This document shows, in pieces, positions 1 through 12,200 of a DNA stretch of 64,000 bases. Source of the stretch: Sabellastarte sp. h YS-2021 (lineage: Eukaryota; Annelida; Polychaeta; Sabellida; Sabellidae); the NCBI GenBank assembly GCA_964017235.1, contig OZ024930.1:26478614-26542613 (forward strand), given 5' to 3'. How positions within the stretch are numbered: position 1 is the first letter of the stretch; the number at the start of each line of letters is the position of its first letter. Both the position numbers and the translations under genes were made by a program. Under the pieces are notes generated by a model that was given only the letters and a program-made list of their open reading frames with translations, had not been told where the DNA came from and did no database searches.

Positions 1-227
1 GAACCTGAAAAATCAACATCAGACAGTGGCACCCAACCAAGTACTTCTGACAGTACGGCTGAAGTTCAGTCATCAGACCCAAGTTATACAGGAGCAAGGG
101 AAGTGACATCAAACAATGCAGAAATGTCTACAGAAGTGCCTAAAACTGGCAGCAGTGATACAGAGGAATCATCACACAAAGATAGTACAGTAAATGTAAA
201 TATGGAAACAGACCCAGAGGTGAATAG
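1..227 (+). CDS. FBXO7: FBXO7 exon a (linker, 5' end outside window)
   Basis: Frame 1 is open from base 1 and encodes a Ser/Thr/Glu-rich, low-complexity stretch ending in METDPEVN plus two bases of an Arg codon. It stops at a clean donor (AATAG|gtatgt). In the family this is the disordered linker between the N-terminal Ubl domain and the FP domain. The true exon start is before the window. Confidence 0.75.
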
Positions 228-3200
228 GTATGTTAACATGTTGATTTTCTACATCCCCTGTTTTGCTCTTCATGCAAAGTAGTGCTAAGGGCCCATAGTC
301 ATAACACTTCTCAGAATACAGGGATTCTCTGATAAAAAATTCTTATAATAGAAAAAAAAATATGGTCACAATAATTATTCAGAGGTGCCATTGAATTGTG
401 ATATGCGGGTGTATTTACAGCCACAAAGATGTGTACTTTGTGGTTGCCTTAAGCACTTTGGCTTGCTTCAATGAAAATGTAACAGCCTACCTTAAAAGTT
501 ATCTACAAAATTGTAGGCAGTCTAGTCTCCATTTCAAACTCTGTATGTGGGTCTACTTAGGCCAGAGGAAGACATTCACTTTATGCTGACCTTAAAGTAT
601 TAAAGTTAACTTACTAGTAGCAAATTTAAAGTGTCTGCTCTAATGGCTAAAATTCAAAGCTTACTTAATGGATTGCAATCATTTGGCATGTGCGACAAGG
701 TACATCATAGGAAAACTTATTATCTGCATTTATTCCTTTTCTGTAACAATAGCACTTTGTTTTAGGTATCTGCGGTTACCAATGCTGATACGTGAGAGTA
801 CTGAGAATGTGGTACCTGAGGTACTGGAGGTGTTGTACAGAGATACTAGAGTACAGGATATCCATGGGGCCCTGTTTTTGGTACTGCATCGGCTCATGAT
901 AGAGACTGGATTCAAAGTCAAAGTAAATCTTTCAATCTGTTGCCACACAGATTAGGTTCTGTAAATGTCTGAGAAGTTCAAAATTGATAAAATCTAAGCC
1001 TAAATGAGACTGGATTGCTAGAAACCTCCACCCATCTCCATTTTCTTGGATATACTTCTCATATTTGTGATTCTAACTCCAGTCAAATCCTACAAACTGA
1101 TGCACACAAAGGTCAAGAGCTATAAATTTGATTATATTAGAATAAATGTAGCCTTCAAACCCAAGTTTGATTTAGCAATGCAGAAAAGGACTAGACTTGA
1201 ATGAGTTTTAATTCTTGTCAGTTTTGTGGTTACAACTTAAGGTAAATCATAGAATTTCACCATTGCAGAGGTTAACCACTGTAACAGTCTGATGAGAATA
1301 CATTAAATAGAATTTCAAAACAGTTCTCTCATTTCTAGTGGTTGTTATGATAACTTAATTATTTACATGACATATTAGCGTCTGCCAGGTTGTAATGATT
1401 AGTGGAGATGTGAGATGGTATTTGTAGAAGACATGTTAATGTGAAATAAGTTGTATTCTGGCACATAGAAATATAGATCAACGAATGTAATATTTACCAC
1501 AGTGTGCCAATACTTGTGGTCAAGTGTTTGTGCTGAAGTAAGACACCAGCTTCAAATTAACAACTGAAGTTGTGTGCACAAACATTCTTTAATAAGATTA
1601 ACAGTAATTTTGTGAGTCAAATGATTATTCTTTATGCTAAAGAGTTATTGTTATTATGATGAATAATCATGTTCTTCTGGGTGCATCTTGTAGATATGTT
1701 GGATCACACTTGGTTACTTTTACTGCAACGGTTACCATTCTTTCAGGAAATGTTTTACATCTTGGCTCCTGAAATTGTAAAATATGTTTTTTTATTACAA
1801 AAATGTTGTCTGGGAATAGTTTCTGAATCATTTTCTTCTTCCTGGTTGTCATTGTCAAATGTTTCAGGTTAAAAGCTGTTCAAAACTTGAAATTTTCCAA
1901 TATGAGTGATTGTCTTTCGAAGTTTTTAGAACAGGCAGTTTTTATGGTAATGACTTTTTGAAATTTTTTTTTCGTTCTGTAAATATTGTTTTACCCCACA
2001 GCCTTTAAGGACTGTGTGATATGGTTTTCATCCATGGTGTCTGGTTGGGCAAGAAGGCAGGAAGCTGTTCAGGTGGTGGGAAAAGGCTTGTCTGGGCCTG
2101 TATCTCACAAACTATAATGTGTAGGAAGTTTATACTTGCTAGGTATATTAGTTGGAAGGTGTAGGTTTGCAGTGTCATGGTGTGACCTTGATTTGACTTT
2201 TGACCTTGGCATAATGACCTTGAATTTGAAAACTTGTCCAAGCTATATCTCAGAAACCATAATATGTAGGAAGTTGATACTTTGTAGGGACATTGGTTGG
2301 AGTGTGTATGTGTGCAGCACCTTGATTTGACCTTTGACCTTGCTGTAGTGACCATGACCTTTACAATCTTGTCCGGTCTATATATCTGAGACCATAAGGT
2401 GCATTAAGTTGATACTTGGTAGGAACACTGGTTATGGAATGTAGATGTGCAACATCATGGTATAACCTTGATTTGACCTTTGACCTTGCCGTAGTGTCAT
2501 TGACCTTTAAAGTCTTATCTGGGCCATATCTCAGAAACTTTAAGGTATAGGAGGTTTATTCTTGGATGGGTCATTTGTTAGGGAGTGTAGCTTTGCTAAA
2601 CCATGGTCTGACCATTAACATTGGCTAAAGTGCCAATGTGTCTGCCAAAGTATGTTCATCTGCCATATCTGAGAGATATGTATCTTATCACAAAGATATG
2701 TGGATTGCAGTAGCTGATTATTATATATACTTTTACTTAATTGTGCTGTTTCTATTGACACCTTTATTTCAATTAAATTTTACAGCTTCATAATATTTAG
2801 TTTACTGATTAATGCTGTGATCCTTCTATTGAATTGTCATCGCTTTAATACTTTTTGCATACATTTTCTCTCTCATAAATGTTATTTTCTCAATTTAAAC
2901 ATGATTTAAATCTTTACATAACTGACACTGTTTGCTCTGAAAGTCTCTCGATCTTTGTGCTGTGTCACTTCTATATCTCATGGTGTTGACAACTATTTTC
3001 CCGGGCTAAGGGGTACGGACATCTCCGATGCTATTTTAAATGAAAATGGAATCTTTGTGAACACAGCCTGTTTTATATTGGTATTTATAAATAAATAATT
3101 CTGCTAATGCTGTCAGCTTATTTGGAAAATAAAATATGGGATTTAATGGGTGGGGACATGGATAGACGGGGACATGGATAGACATTTTTTTTAAATGTTC

Positions 3201-6200
3201 ATGTAAAATCACTAGCATCACAAATTATTAAAGATGTAGTATATAGATGCTTTTGTATAATCCAATGGATGAAACAATGTATTATTTTTATTTCTACAAA
3301 ATCTCTTGTATTCATAAACACACATTTTCAATTCTTCTTTGTCTTAAAATAACTATGGCAACCAGAATATCTCTTAATAACAAGACATCTTAAAGAATAC
3401 AATTATTATTATTGTTTAGTTAATTTGTTCACATCTTCTTTTGTGTAAAGTGTAAAAAAAGTTATTTTGAAAAAAAAAACCAGGCTATTTGTAATTTCAT
3501 AATGCCCCCTTAAAAGATGAAAACTATCTACCAATATATGAACAAACAGTGCCATGAAATACTAATCAGACTTGATAGCTCAGTAGTAGAGCACTGGACT
3601 CAATCATGAGAGGTTGTGGGTTCAAATCCCTGCAGGGCAGAAGTTTTTTTTTTCTTTCTTTTTTTTTCTTTACATGCATTTCCTTCTTTAAGAGTGTTTG
3701 TGAGTAGGCTAGCTAATCTACACTTTTATTGCGTTAATACATCCTATCCAATGGACAATTGCTTTACCGGTCGGCGCGACCGGTCCCGCCAAACGCCAGA
3801 AAAAGACGTCCTGTATATAATACCGGCAGGACCGGTCAGTAGTGTGCATTCGCTAGGTGGCGCATCATACTTGCTTCCTGTCCAGACAGAGTGACGTCAG
3901 TTCATCTTTTTCGTTTGGCGCGTGTAGTGTGCAGACGCGTTTTGAAGTTACCTCCAAGTTTGAAGAAAACGCGGTTTATTCTACGAATTTAAAGCTTATT
4001 TTCATCTGAGAATATATATTTTGTGTTACATACATATCAGGGCCTCTCCAGGACTTAAACGAGGCATTATCCAGCATTTTATAGCTAGTTTTGAAATTCT
4101 GTGTACTTGTCGTCGAGACGAAGTCGTGGGTGAGAGGTCGTGTGTCGTCCCTGCAGCATTCCTTCTGTTGTTTAGAAAGTGTAGTTTCCACGATTCACCC
4201 TCCTTTATTTCTACCTGGTCGAGTAACACTGAGTGTATGTCGACGAGAAGATATTTGAAGGAAAGAAGAATGCATCGTCTGACTTATGCTTGTCACGTGA
4301 CACGGACCTGGTCACGTGATACGCATTCAACATGGAGGAATCATGTTTTCAACAGAAGTTTTAGAAGAAAAGACGCCCACTTTTTAACTGGCAAGAAGAA
4401 ATCCAGCAACTCGTCTGTTGGCCTGAAGAAGTTAGATGACAAATGGTCATTGAACTCTGCGAATTTTTGCCGGTGCCGGTCATGTGACTTCATAGATCTC
4501 AACACAACTACCGGCAAGCAAATCCCCAGGCGTGACTGGTTCAGCTGACAAGAAGTGATGAGTTTTACCGGTACTAGTTCTGGTCAGACTACCGGTGGGG
4601 AGCACTAGTGATGAGTTTTACCGGTTCCAGTCTGTACAGACTACCGGTGGGTGCTGTTCCTGTGAAGAAACCCCTTCAGTGGTTGCCAGTGATCAGCCCT
4701 GTTGATCCTGGAACCTCCACCAGAGGCCTTTCCACTGGTGGGACTGTTGGGGTACCTGTTCCAGTCATGTTCCTGTGAAGCTGTCAAGAAACCCCCCTTC
4801 AGTGGTTCCAGTGATCAGCCCTGTGTTGATACTGGAACCTTCACCAGAGGCCTTTCCACTGGTGGGACTGTTGGGGGTACCAGTTCCGGTCTGTACAGAC
4901 TACCGGTGGGTGCTGTTCCTGTGAAGAAACCCCTTCAGTGGTTGCCAGTGATCACCCCTTTTGATCCTGGAACCTCCACCAGAGGCCTCCCCACTGGTGG
5001 GACTGTTGGGGTACCGGTTCCAGTCATGTTCCTGTGAAGCTGTCAAGGAACCCCCCTTCAGTGGTTACCAGTGATCAGCCCTGTTTTGATACTGGAACCT
5101 CCACCAGAGGCCTTTCCACTGGTGTGACTGTTGGGGGTACCGGTTCCAGTCTTGTTCAGACCACCGTTGTGGCTGCTCAGAGGGTTCACCTACCAGAAGT
5201 CGCGGTGACCATTGAGACCCTTATCTTCCCTGTGCAGAATTTTGGACCGGTACCGGTCCTGTTCAGGCTACCGGTAGGGTCACTAGCCAGCCAGTGATGA
5301 GGGATACCGGCACCAGTTCTGTTCAGACTGCCGGTTGTGGTCACAGAAATCCAGCAAGGGCTACCGGTTAAACAGGATTACCGGTTACACAGAGTTGCTG
5401 GTGACATACAGCAGGGCTACTGGTTCAGAGAATTACCGGCTCCTGAGTGTTGCCGGTTCCCGAGTGTTGCCGGTAACAGAGGAATCTGTACCCATCCTTA
5501 AGGGCAAGAAACCAGCTTCAAATCCAGTGCTGACAACAGGTTTGTCGGTTACAGAGAATTGCCGGTTCCGGAGTGTTGCTGGTTCCGGAACCGTAGTGCT
5601 GCTGGTTACAAGAAATCTACTGTTCCCATCCGTACTGGCAAGGAACCAGCTTTAAATTCAGTGCTGACAACAGGTTCAACAGTTAGCCTTCTCTCAGAGC
5701 CTACCGGTTTGACCGGTTACAGAGCTTGTTTGATTGCAGAGAAAAGCTGCTGAACCACCACTGTGGACAGGAACAAGGCAACTTCATATTAGGGCTGCAA
5801 GCGAGCCCGAAAATGCGCCTCGATTCCTCGTTTTATAAGAATCGACTCGGACTCGGTTAATCGCTTGATTATCGCCCACGAAATAAACTGCTTCATATTT
5901 TGACATATCACGTCTTATAAAATGGTTACAAACTACACACCAGGAAAGAATTTTGATAATTTATTGAATTTGGGAGAAAAGACGCATGCATAATGCAAAA
6001 TATAAGAAACTTTAACCATCTTTATATTGCGAGATTTGAGGCGCCTTCGAAATACGTTATAATAAAATGCCGTCTTATAAAACGTTGTTACACAAAGAAC
6101 TAAAGCTTGCAAATACTTAAAATATAAAATATTGAAACGGAAATGCCTTATATTTGTAAAATATACAAATATATTTAAATAAAAATTTCAATTTTGTAGT

Positions 6201-9200
6201 AGATTTTACATCTATGCTTAGTTGTTTTCGAAGACCCGGATCACTTTTCCTGCCTCGAGTACTGAACTGAATCGTTTCGTTTCCGAGTAACCGAAGAATC
6301 GTTGCAGCCTTACTTCATATGAGCCTATCCTTGCTAAGAAGTAGTTCACCCAGTTCTGCCAACGCCGGTGAGTTTATGCGGAACTGTGGAGCCACCAGGA
6401 ACCGGTTACAGAGCATTGCCTCACGTATAACCGTTTAAGGCCTGGTACTGGGCAGGTCTCCAGGACTGACTGACAGACCGGCAGAAGTTCCTTAAAGGCC
6501 CAAACAGCTGTTTAGGCCAACCAGTGGCAGCCTAAGGAACTGGTTACAGAGGAATTCTTTGACCAGTCACTGGTCCCGGTGAAATTCCTGTCAAGCTACC
6601 TGACCAGTCAGCCAGCCTACCCTTTCGGGTCCCCGCTGGTCAGACAGTGGCTGGAGATTGAGGGAGGGTTACACTCTCCCCTTCCGGTTCAGACCCCACT
6701 TGACGAGGTCACCGACTGTAATAAGCAACTACCACAATCCAACCAAACAGTCCTTCCCTTTAGAGGCACTGTATCAGCTGATAAACAAGAATGCAGTCGA
6801 ACCGGTGGAAAATCAAAACTCACTGGGGTTTTACAACCGGCTATTTTTGGTACCCAAACCCAACAACCGGTGGAGACCGATCCTAGACCTGAGCACCTTG
6901 AACACCTTTTTAAACACAGGGACGTTCAAGATGGAAACCCCAGAGACAATAAGAACCTCCCTCCAAGCAGGGGAGTGGGTCACATCCATAGATTTCAAAG
7001 ACGCATACTTCCACATACCAATTCACAGTCAGTCCAGGAAGTACATGCACTTTCACCTCCAGGGTCGGTCCAACCAGTTCAAAGCCCTTCCCTTTGGCCT
7101 GTCCACAGCTCCCATGGAGTTCACAGTGGTGGCCAAAGAGGTCAAACTCGTGGCTTTTCAGAAGGGTATAAGGATCCACCAGTACCTAGACGACTGGCTG
7201 GTGAGAGCCTCTACCCACCACACCTGTCTCCAGCATACTCAAACCCTAGTCACACTTTGTCAGGAATTAGGGTGGCTGGTGAACAAGGAAAAGTCAGAGC
7301 TGGTTCCCAAACAGGTCTTCAACTTCGTAGGTTACCAGTTCGACCTGAAAGAGGGCAAGGTCAGACCAACAGAAGAACGTTGGCAGGCCTTGACACACAA
7401 GATCAGATCAATACTGTCGGATCCGCTTTGCCCGGTCCAACAATTCATGTTCCTCATAGGTCTACTCACAGCAACAGAGAAGCAAGTCCACTTAGGGCAA
7501 CTACACATGAGACCCATACAGTGGCACTTGAAAAACAACTGGAGGGTCCCAGAGTCACTGGAAAAGGTGATCCCGGTCCCCAAATCCCTCCACCCCCATC
7601 TAAGGTGGTGGCTGGAGGAAAGCAATGTGCTTCTAGGTCAACCATTACACCCTCTAAAACATGCTCTGCAAATCTTTACAGACGCATCAAAAGAAGGGTG
7701 GGGTGCTCACTTAGACGAGCACACTGCAAGGGGACAGTGGTCCCTACCAGAGAGCAAGTTACACATAAACCACTTGGAGCTGAAAGCAGTATTTCTAGCT
7801 CTAAAAGAGTTTCAAACCCTTGTCTTCAACAAGACAGTGTTGATAGCTACAGACAACACAACAGTGGTTGCCTATATCAACAAAGAAGGGGGGGATGAAA
7901 TCGGGCTCTCTGTGTGCCCTACTGTGGAGAATTCTGTCCTGGTGCACCAGGCAGCAAGTAACCCTCAGGGCACGTCACATCCCCGGCCGGCTGAACGTGA
8001 TAGCAGACAAGCTATCCAGGCCTGGCCAGACCATTCAAACAGAGTGGTCACTTCATCCAGAAGTGTTCCAAGCTGTATGTTCAAGGTGGCATCAGCCACA
8101 AGTGAACCTGTTTGCCACCAGGTTCAACAACAAACTACCACAGTTTGTATCACCGGTACCAGACCCCCAGGCTTGGGCAGTGGATGCACTCAGCCTCTCC
8201 TGGGAGGACCTGGACCCATACGCCTTCCCACCGGCAGCCATCTTGGGCAAAGTGGTGGAGAAGCTCCAGGACTACCCCTGCAACAGAATAATTCTGATTG
8301 CTCCAGGGTGGCCCAACATGCCCTGGTTTTGGGACCTGGTAGCAATATCAAGCCAGATCCCACTGTGTCTGCCCAGCATACCCAACCTAGTGTCTCAGCC
8401 ATTCAACCAGGTCCTTCACAGGAACCTGTCGAATCTGAACCTACATGCCTGGCTCCTAGAGCCTCAGCAATCAAGGAGCAAGGTTTCTCTGAGGCAGTGT
8501 CAGCACGAATTGAGGCTCCTCAAAGAAGATCAACTAGATCTGTCTATGAGGCAAAGTGGACCATTTTTACAAGTGGTGCCTCAGTAATCAGGTTGACTTC
8601 AGGGCACCACCTCTGAAAGCCATTGCTGACTTCCTCCTGCACTTGTTTCAGGAGAAGAAGTTACAACCAAGCACTATTGATGGCTACAGATCCGCCATTG
8701 CTGACAAACTGGGGAATTCCACCATTAATGTCAGCAAAGATGAGAATCACACTCGTCTCCTGGATAGTTTCCATAGAGACAGACCTAAGGGCAGGAGGGG
8801 CATCCCCTCCTGGAACCTTTCACTGGTTTTACATCAGCTCACAAAGGCTCCCTTTGAACCCCTGATAGAGGCCTCCTTGAAACATCTAACTTTCAAGACT
8901 GTTTTCTTGCTGGCTTTGGGTTCAGGTAAACGCAGGAGTGAGATCCATGCTTGGTTACATAAGAACATCAGACACCAGTCAGACTGGTCTAAGGTGTCTT
9001 TGTACCCCTCACCCAGCTTCCTATCCAAGAACCAGCTGGCTAAGGAAGGTCCAGATAGTGTGGCACCAGTGGTCATCCCAGCCCTGGCACCATCTCTGGA
9101 TAGGTCACTCAAGGGTGACAGGTCCCTATGTCCAGTTAGAGCCCTGCGCTACTACTTGGACAGGACTGCAGACCTCAGGCAGAATAAGGAGTTAGTCTTT

Positions 9201-12200
9201 GTCTCCTTCAAGAAGGGTTTTGATAAAGACATCTCACCTGCCACCATCTCCTCATGGATCAAACAGACTGTGGTTCTGTGCTATGAGCTCTCTGACCAGG
9301 AGGCCCTCACCTTACATCAGGTTAAAGCCCATGATGTTAGGGCCTTTGCTGCCTCTAAGGCTTTCCAATCAGGGATTTCCTTAGATCAGATCTTGTCAGC
9401 CTGCCACTGGAAATCTCACAACACCTTCACCCAATTCTATTTGAAGGATGTTGCCTGGGCTGGCTCGGAGCTTTTCCACCTGGGACCTGTAGTGGCTGCC
9501 CAGCAGGTGCACCACCAGGCCCAGAAGTGAGGGGATGTTGTATATATGTAAATATGTACATATTGTAAAAAAAAAAAAACGAAAAAAAAAAACTGTGACT
9601 TGCTTCCCTTGGGAAGTTTATGTCTTCTGGGACTGAACTCAGCCCCTCTCTCTCTATCTTTCCCTTCTCAAACCGACTCTGGAAGGAAAGAAAAAAGGGG
9701 GGGGGGCAACGTCGGTAGACTCCCGGTTAACCGGTGAGTTGGTGGCCGACCTTGACCTGTCAGGGTTCTCTGACCCTAGGTCAAATGGGCCTGTACTTTT
9801 TTGTTTTGTTATGAGTTCACAGAAGTCCCTAGATGCTTACCCGCCTACCAAGCAGTAGTTATTCAGCAATTGTCCGGCCGTGACTGAGCTTTCAACAATT
9901 ATAAAAATTCCACCACAGATCAATACTGTTGTCATTTCTTGTGTTCAGTACTTCAGTTAATCACTAGAGGGCGCTTTTTCATGTTTACATAAAAACTGTC
10001 TATCCATGTCCCCAGTAAGAAAATGGCTGACATGATACATAATATGGTATTGCTATAACAACACAAAAACATTTAAAAATCTAATGTATGTAAATGAAGG
10101 ATATAAACATTGTCTACATTGAGTAAATACAAAATTTTCCTTCCTGAGCTTGACAAATGACTTATTAAACAAATGGATGAAAAAACGTCTATCCATGTCC
10201 CCACCCGTGTACCAGTTTTATTGCAGCATATCCCGAAAGTCCTGGTGGCTGACTGGTTAAGTGTTAACAAAAGCTTGCTGTTGAATCTCTTGACTCTTGC
10301 CTCTGTGTGTGTGTGTGTGGGGAGGGTACAAATCCTTGTGGAATTCACTAAGGATATATCCTGATATCACTGTTGCGTTTGAGAGAGATGTAACATCACA
10401 TCATTAAATTTGCAGGATATGCCAGACAGGGAGGAAGGCTTGCCTTCAGACTGGAAGAAGAAAGGCTTTTGCTCTGTGAAATACACCTCCCACTCAGCTA
10501 CTGATGCATGTGTGGCACTCAAGTATGTCGACCTGGCAGATGTGGCAAAAGTCCATTGTTCAGGTCAGTTTGACATGGAACTGACATTATTTGGTCCATT
10601 CAACTGCGTGAGTCAACAGACTGTTGAGTATTTGTTTGATCTGTTATAATGGAGTAAGAAACGTGAAACTCTCACAATATGTGACATTTGCTTGAGAAGA
10701 AATACCTTCTGTTTCCTTAACTTGTGGAATATTCTTTACACATTTATGACTTTTCTAGCTACATTGTCTCCCCTGCTTCCGAATTTGCTCAAATTTTGTT
10801 TATTTTGACCTACTTTTAAAGGGTGCCCCCAGTGACAAATTACTGTGGTGAATTACCCTGTTCTTACTCAACAATAACAAAAATCAGTGTAATTTGTGGT
10901 TCAAACCTTTTGTGTGGGTTTGAATTCAAATTTGAGGATGAGGATATACCTTGAGTAGGATTTTACTGGGTGATACTAACTTTATGTTTATACTTATGTA
11001 CTTATGTAGGACTCAGTTTCACTTTGAGACTGTGAGTGAGTGAGTTTGAATGGATTTAAGATGTGTCATGAATACTGACCCAAAATGTTTTTATGAAACT
11101 CAAATTTTGCATTAAGGAGCGACGTCCTACCCAAGTATATGCTGGAAGTCAAACTTGAGGCTGAGTTTAATAGAGATTCAGATTTTGTATGAACACCAAC
11201 CCAGTTTTTAGATATTCATTGCAGTTTTCCACCTTGGCCGCACAAAAAGCAGAATACTTGCCTATTGTTTCCTACAAGACCTCTCAAACTGTATTTACAT
11301 ATATTTTGATGATGCTTTGTTTCAGTTGCAGGAAGTGGCGTCAGATGCAGCTGTCAGTTGAAGGTCAAGGACTTTGTAAGAACGGTTACTCAAGGTCAGG
11401 CAATGATGGAATATTCATTCATTAGAATGATTGATTGTCTAATTTGCACTTGACTGACAGGGCTGTGTAGTAATCTGTAATGTACATCTTGCTATCAAAC
11501 TTGCAATTTGGCCCCAAATTCTCTTTCTACTTTTAAATGGTACTCTGTTTAGAATAGTGATCTTTCAATAAAAAAAAAAAGGAGCACTCGGAGAGTGCAT
11601 AAATCTTCCAGCGTCAAACACCTTCAATATTACTTATGGGTACAATGATAAAAAATAGCATCAGAGATGCCTGTATCCTTCAGCCTGGAAAAATAGTTTT
11701 CAACAACATAAGATATAGAAGAAGTGAAACAGTACAAAAATTGGGAGACTTTCAGAGAAAACTGTGTCAGTCATATAAAGGTCCAAGTAGGGTTTAAGTA
11801 GAGAAAATAATGTTCAAGAGAGAAAATATATGTATAGGTAAAGGATTAAAACAAGATGAATAAATAGAAGGATGACAGCATTAATCAGTAAACTAAAACT
11901 TATGAAGCTGTAAAATTTAATTGAAGTATAGCTGGCAATGGAAATAGCCCAGTTAAGTAATAAACAGTTGCAGCAATCATTGTATCTTTGTGATAAGAGA
12001 TTTAGCATACCCACACTCTACAACCACTGACCTATCCAAGAATTAACTACTTCAAAGGTTAACTGAAGGTCAAAGGTCAAATCAAGGCCACATCATGATG
12101 TTGCACACCTACACCTCCTATCATATGTCTGCACAAAGTATCAACTTCCTTCACAGTATTGTTTCCCAGATATAGCCCTCACTAAAGGTCAAGATCACAA

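Larger units (their letters stand above)
3724..9875 (+). mobile_element. DIRS-like tyrosine-recombinase retrotransposon, copy 1 (defective)
   Basis: The left terminal repeat starts TTTTATTGCGTTAATACATC at 3724, as at 38880 in copy 2, and the next ~200 bp are related in the two copies. RT/RNase H, a methyltransferase-like region and a tyrosine recombinase lie at 6.66-9.53 kb. An untranslated tail follows with a broken poly(A) tract and a G run. The right end retains only GCAATTGTCC before unrelated sequence, so the right inverted terminal repeat is lost after about 10 bp. There is no gag; 4.0-6.6 kb holds ACCGGT-rich repeats and a nested hAT MITE. At least two frameshifts make it inactive as read. 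Confidence 0.88.

Noticed and set aside
3560-3633. Functional tRNA gene
   Set aside because: A and B boxes are good, but the acceptor and anticodon stems do not pair.
4021-4548. 175-codon open frame after the DIRS copy 1 leader
   Set aside because: No gag-like Cys/His cluster or other motif and no counterpart in copy 2; read as non-coding.
6579-7898. 439-codon open frame over the RT region of DIRS copy 1 in another frame
   Set aside because: It runs over the RT coding sequence; only the frame with YLDD and LPFGLSTAP has family motifs.
10564-10649. Extension of FBXO7 exon c to the stop at 10649
   Set aside because: A good donor (TCAG|gtcagt) lies at 10563-10564 and the following residues do not fit the family, while exon d continues it in phase.
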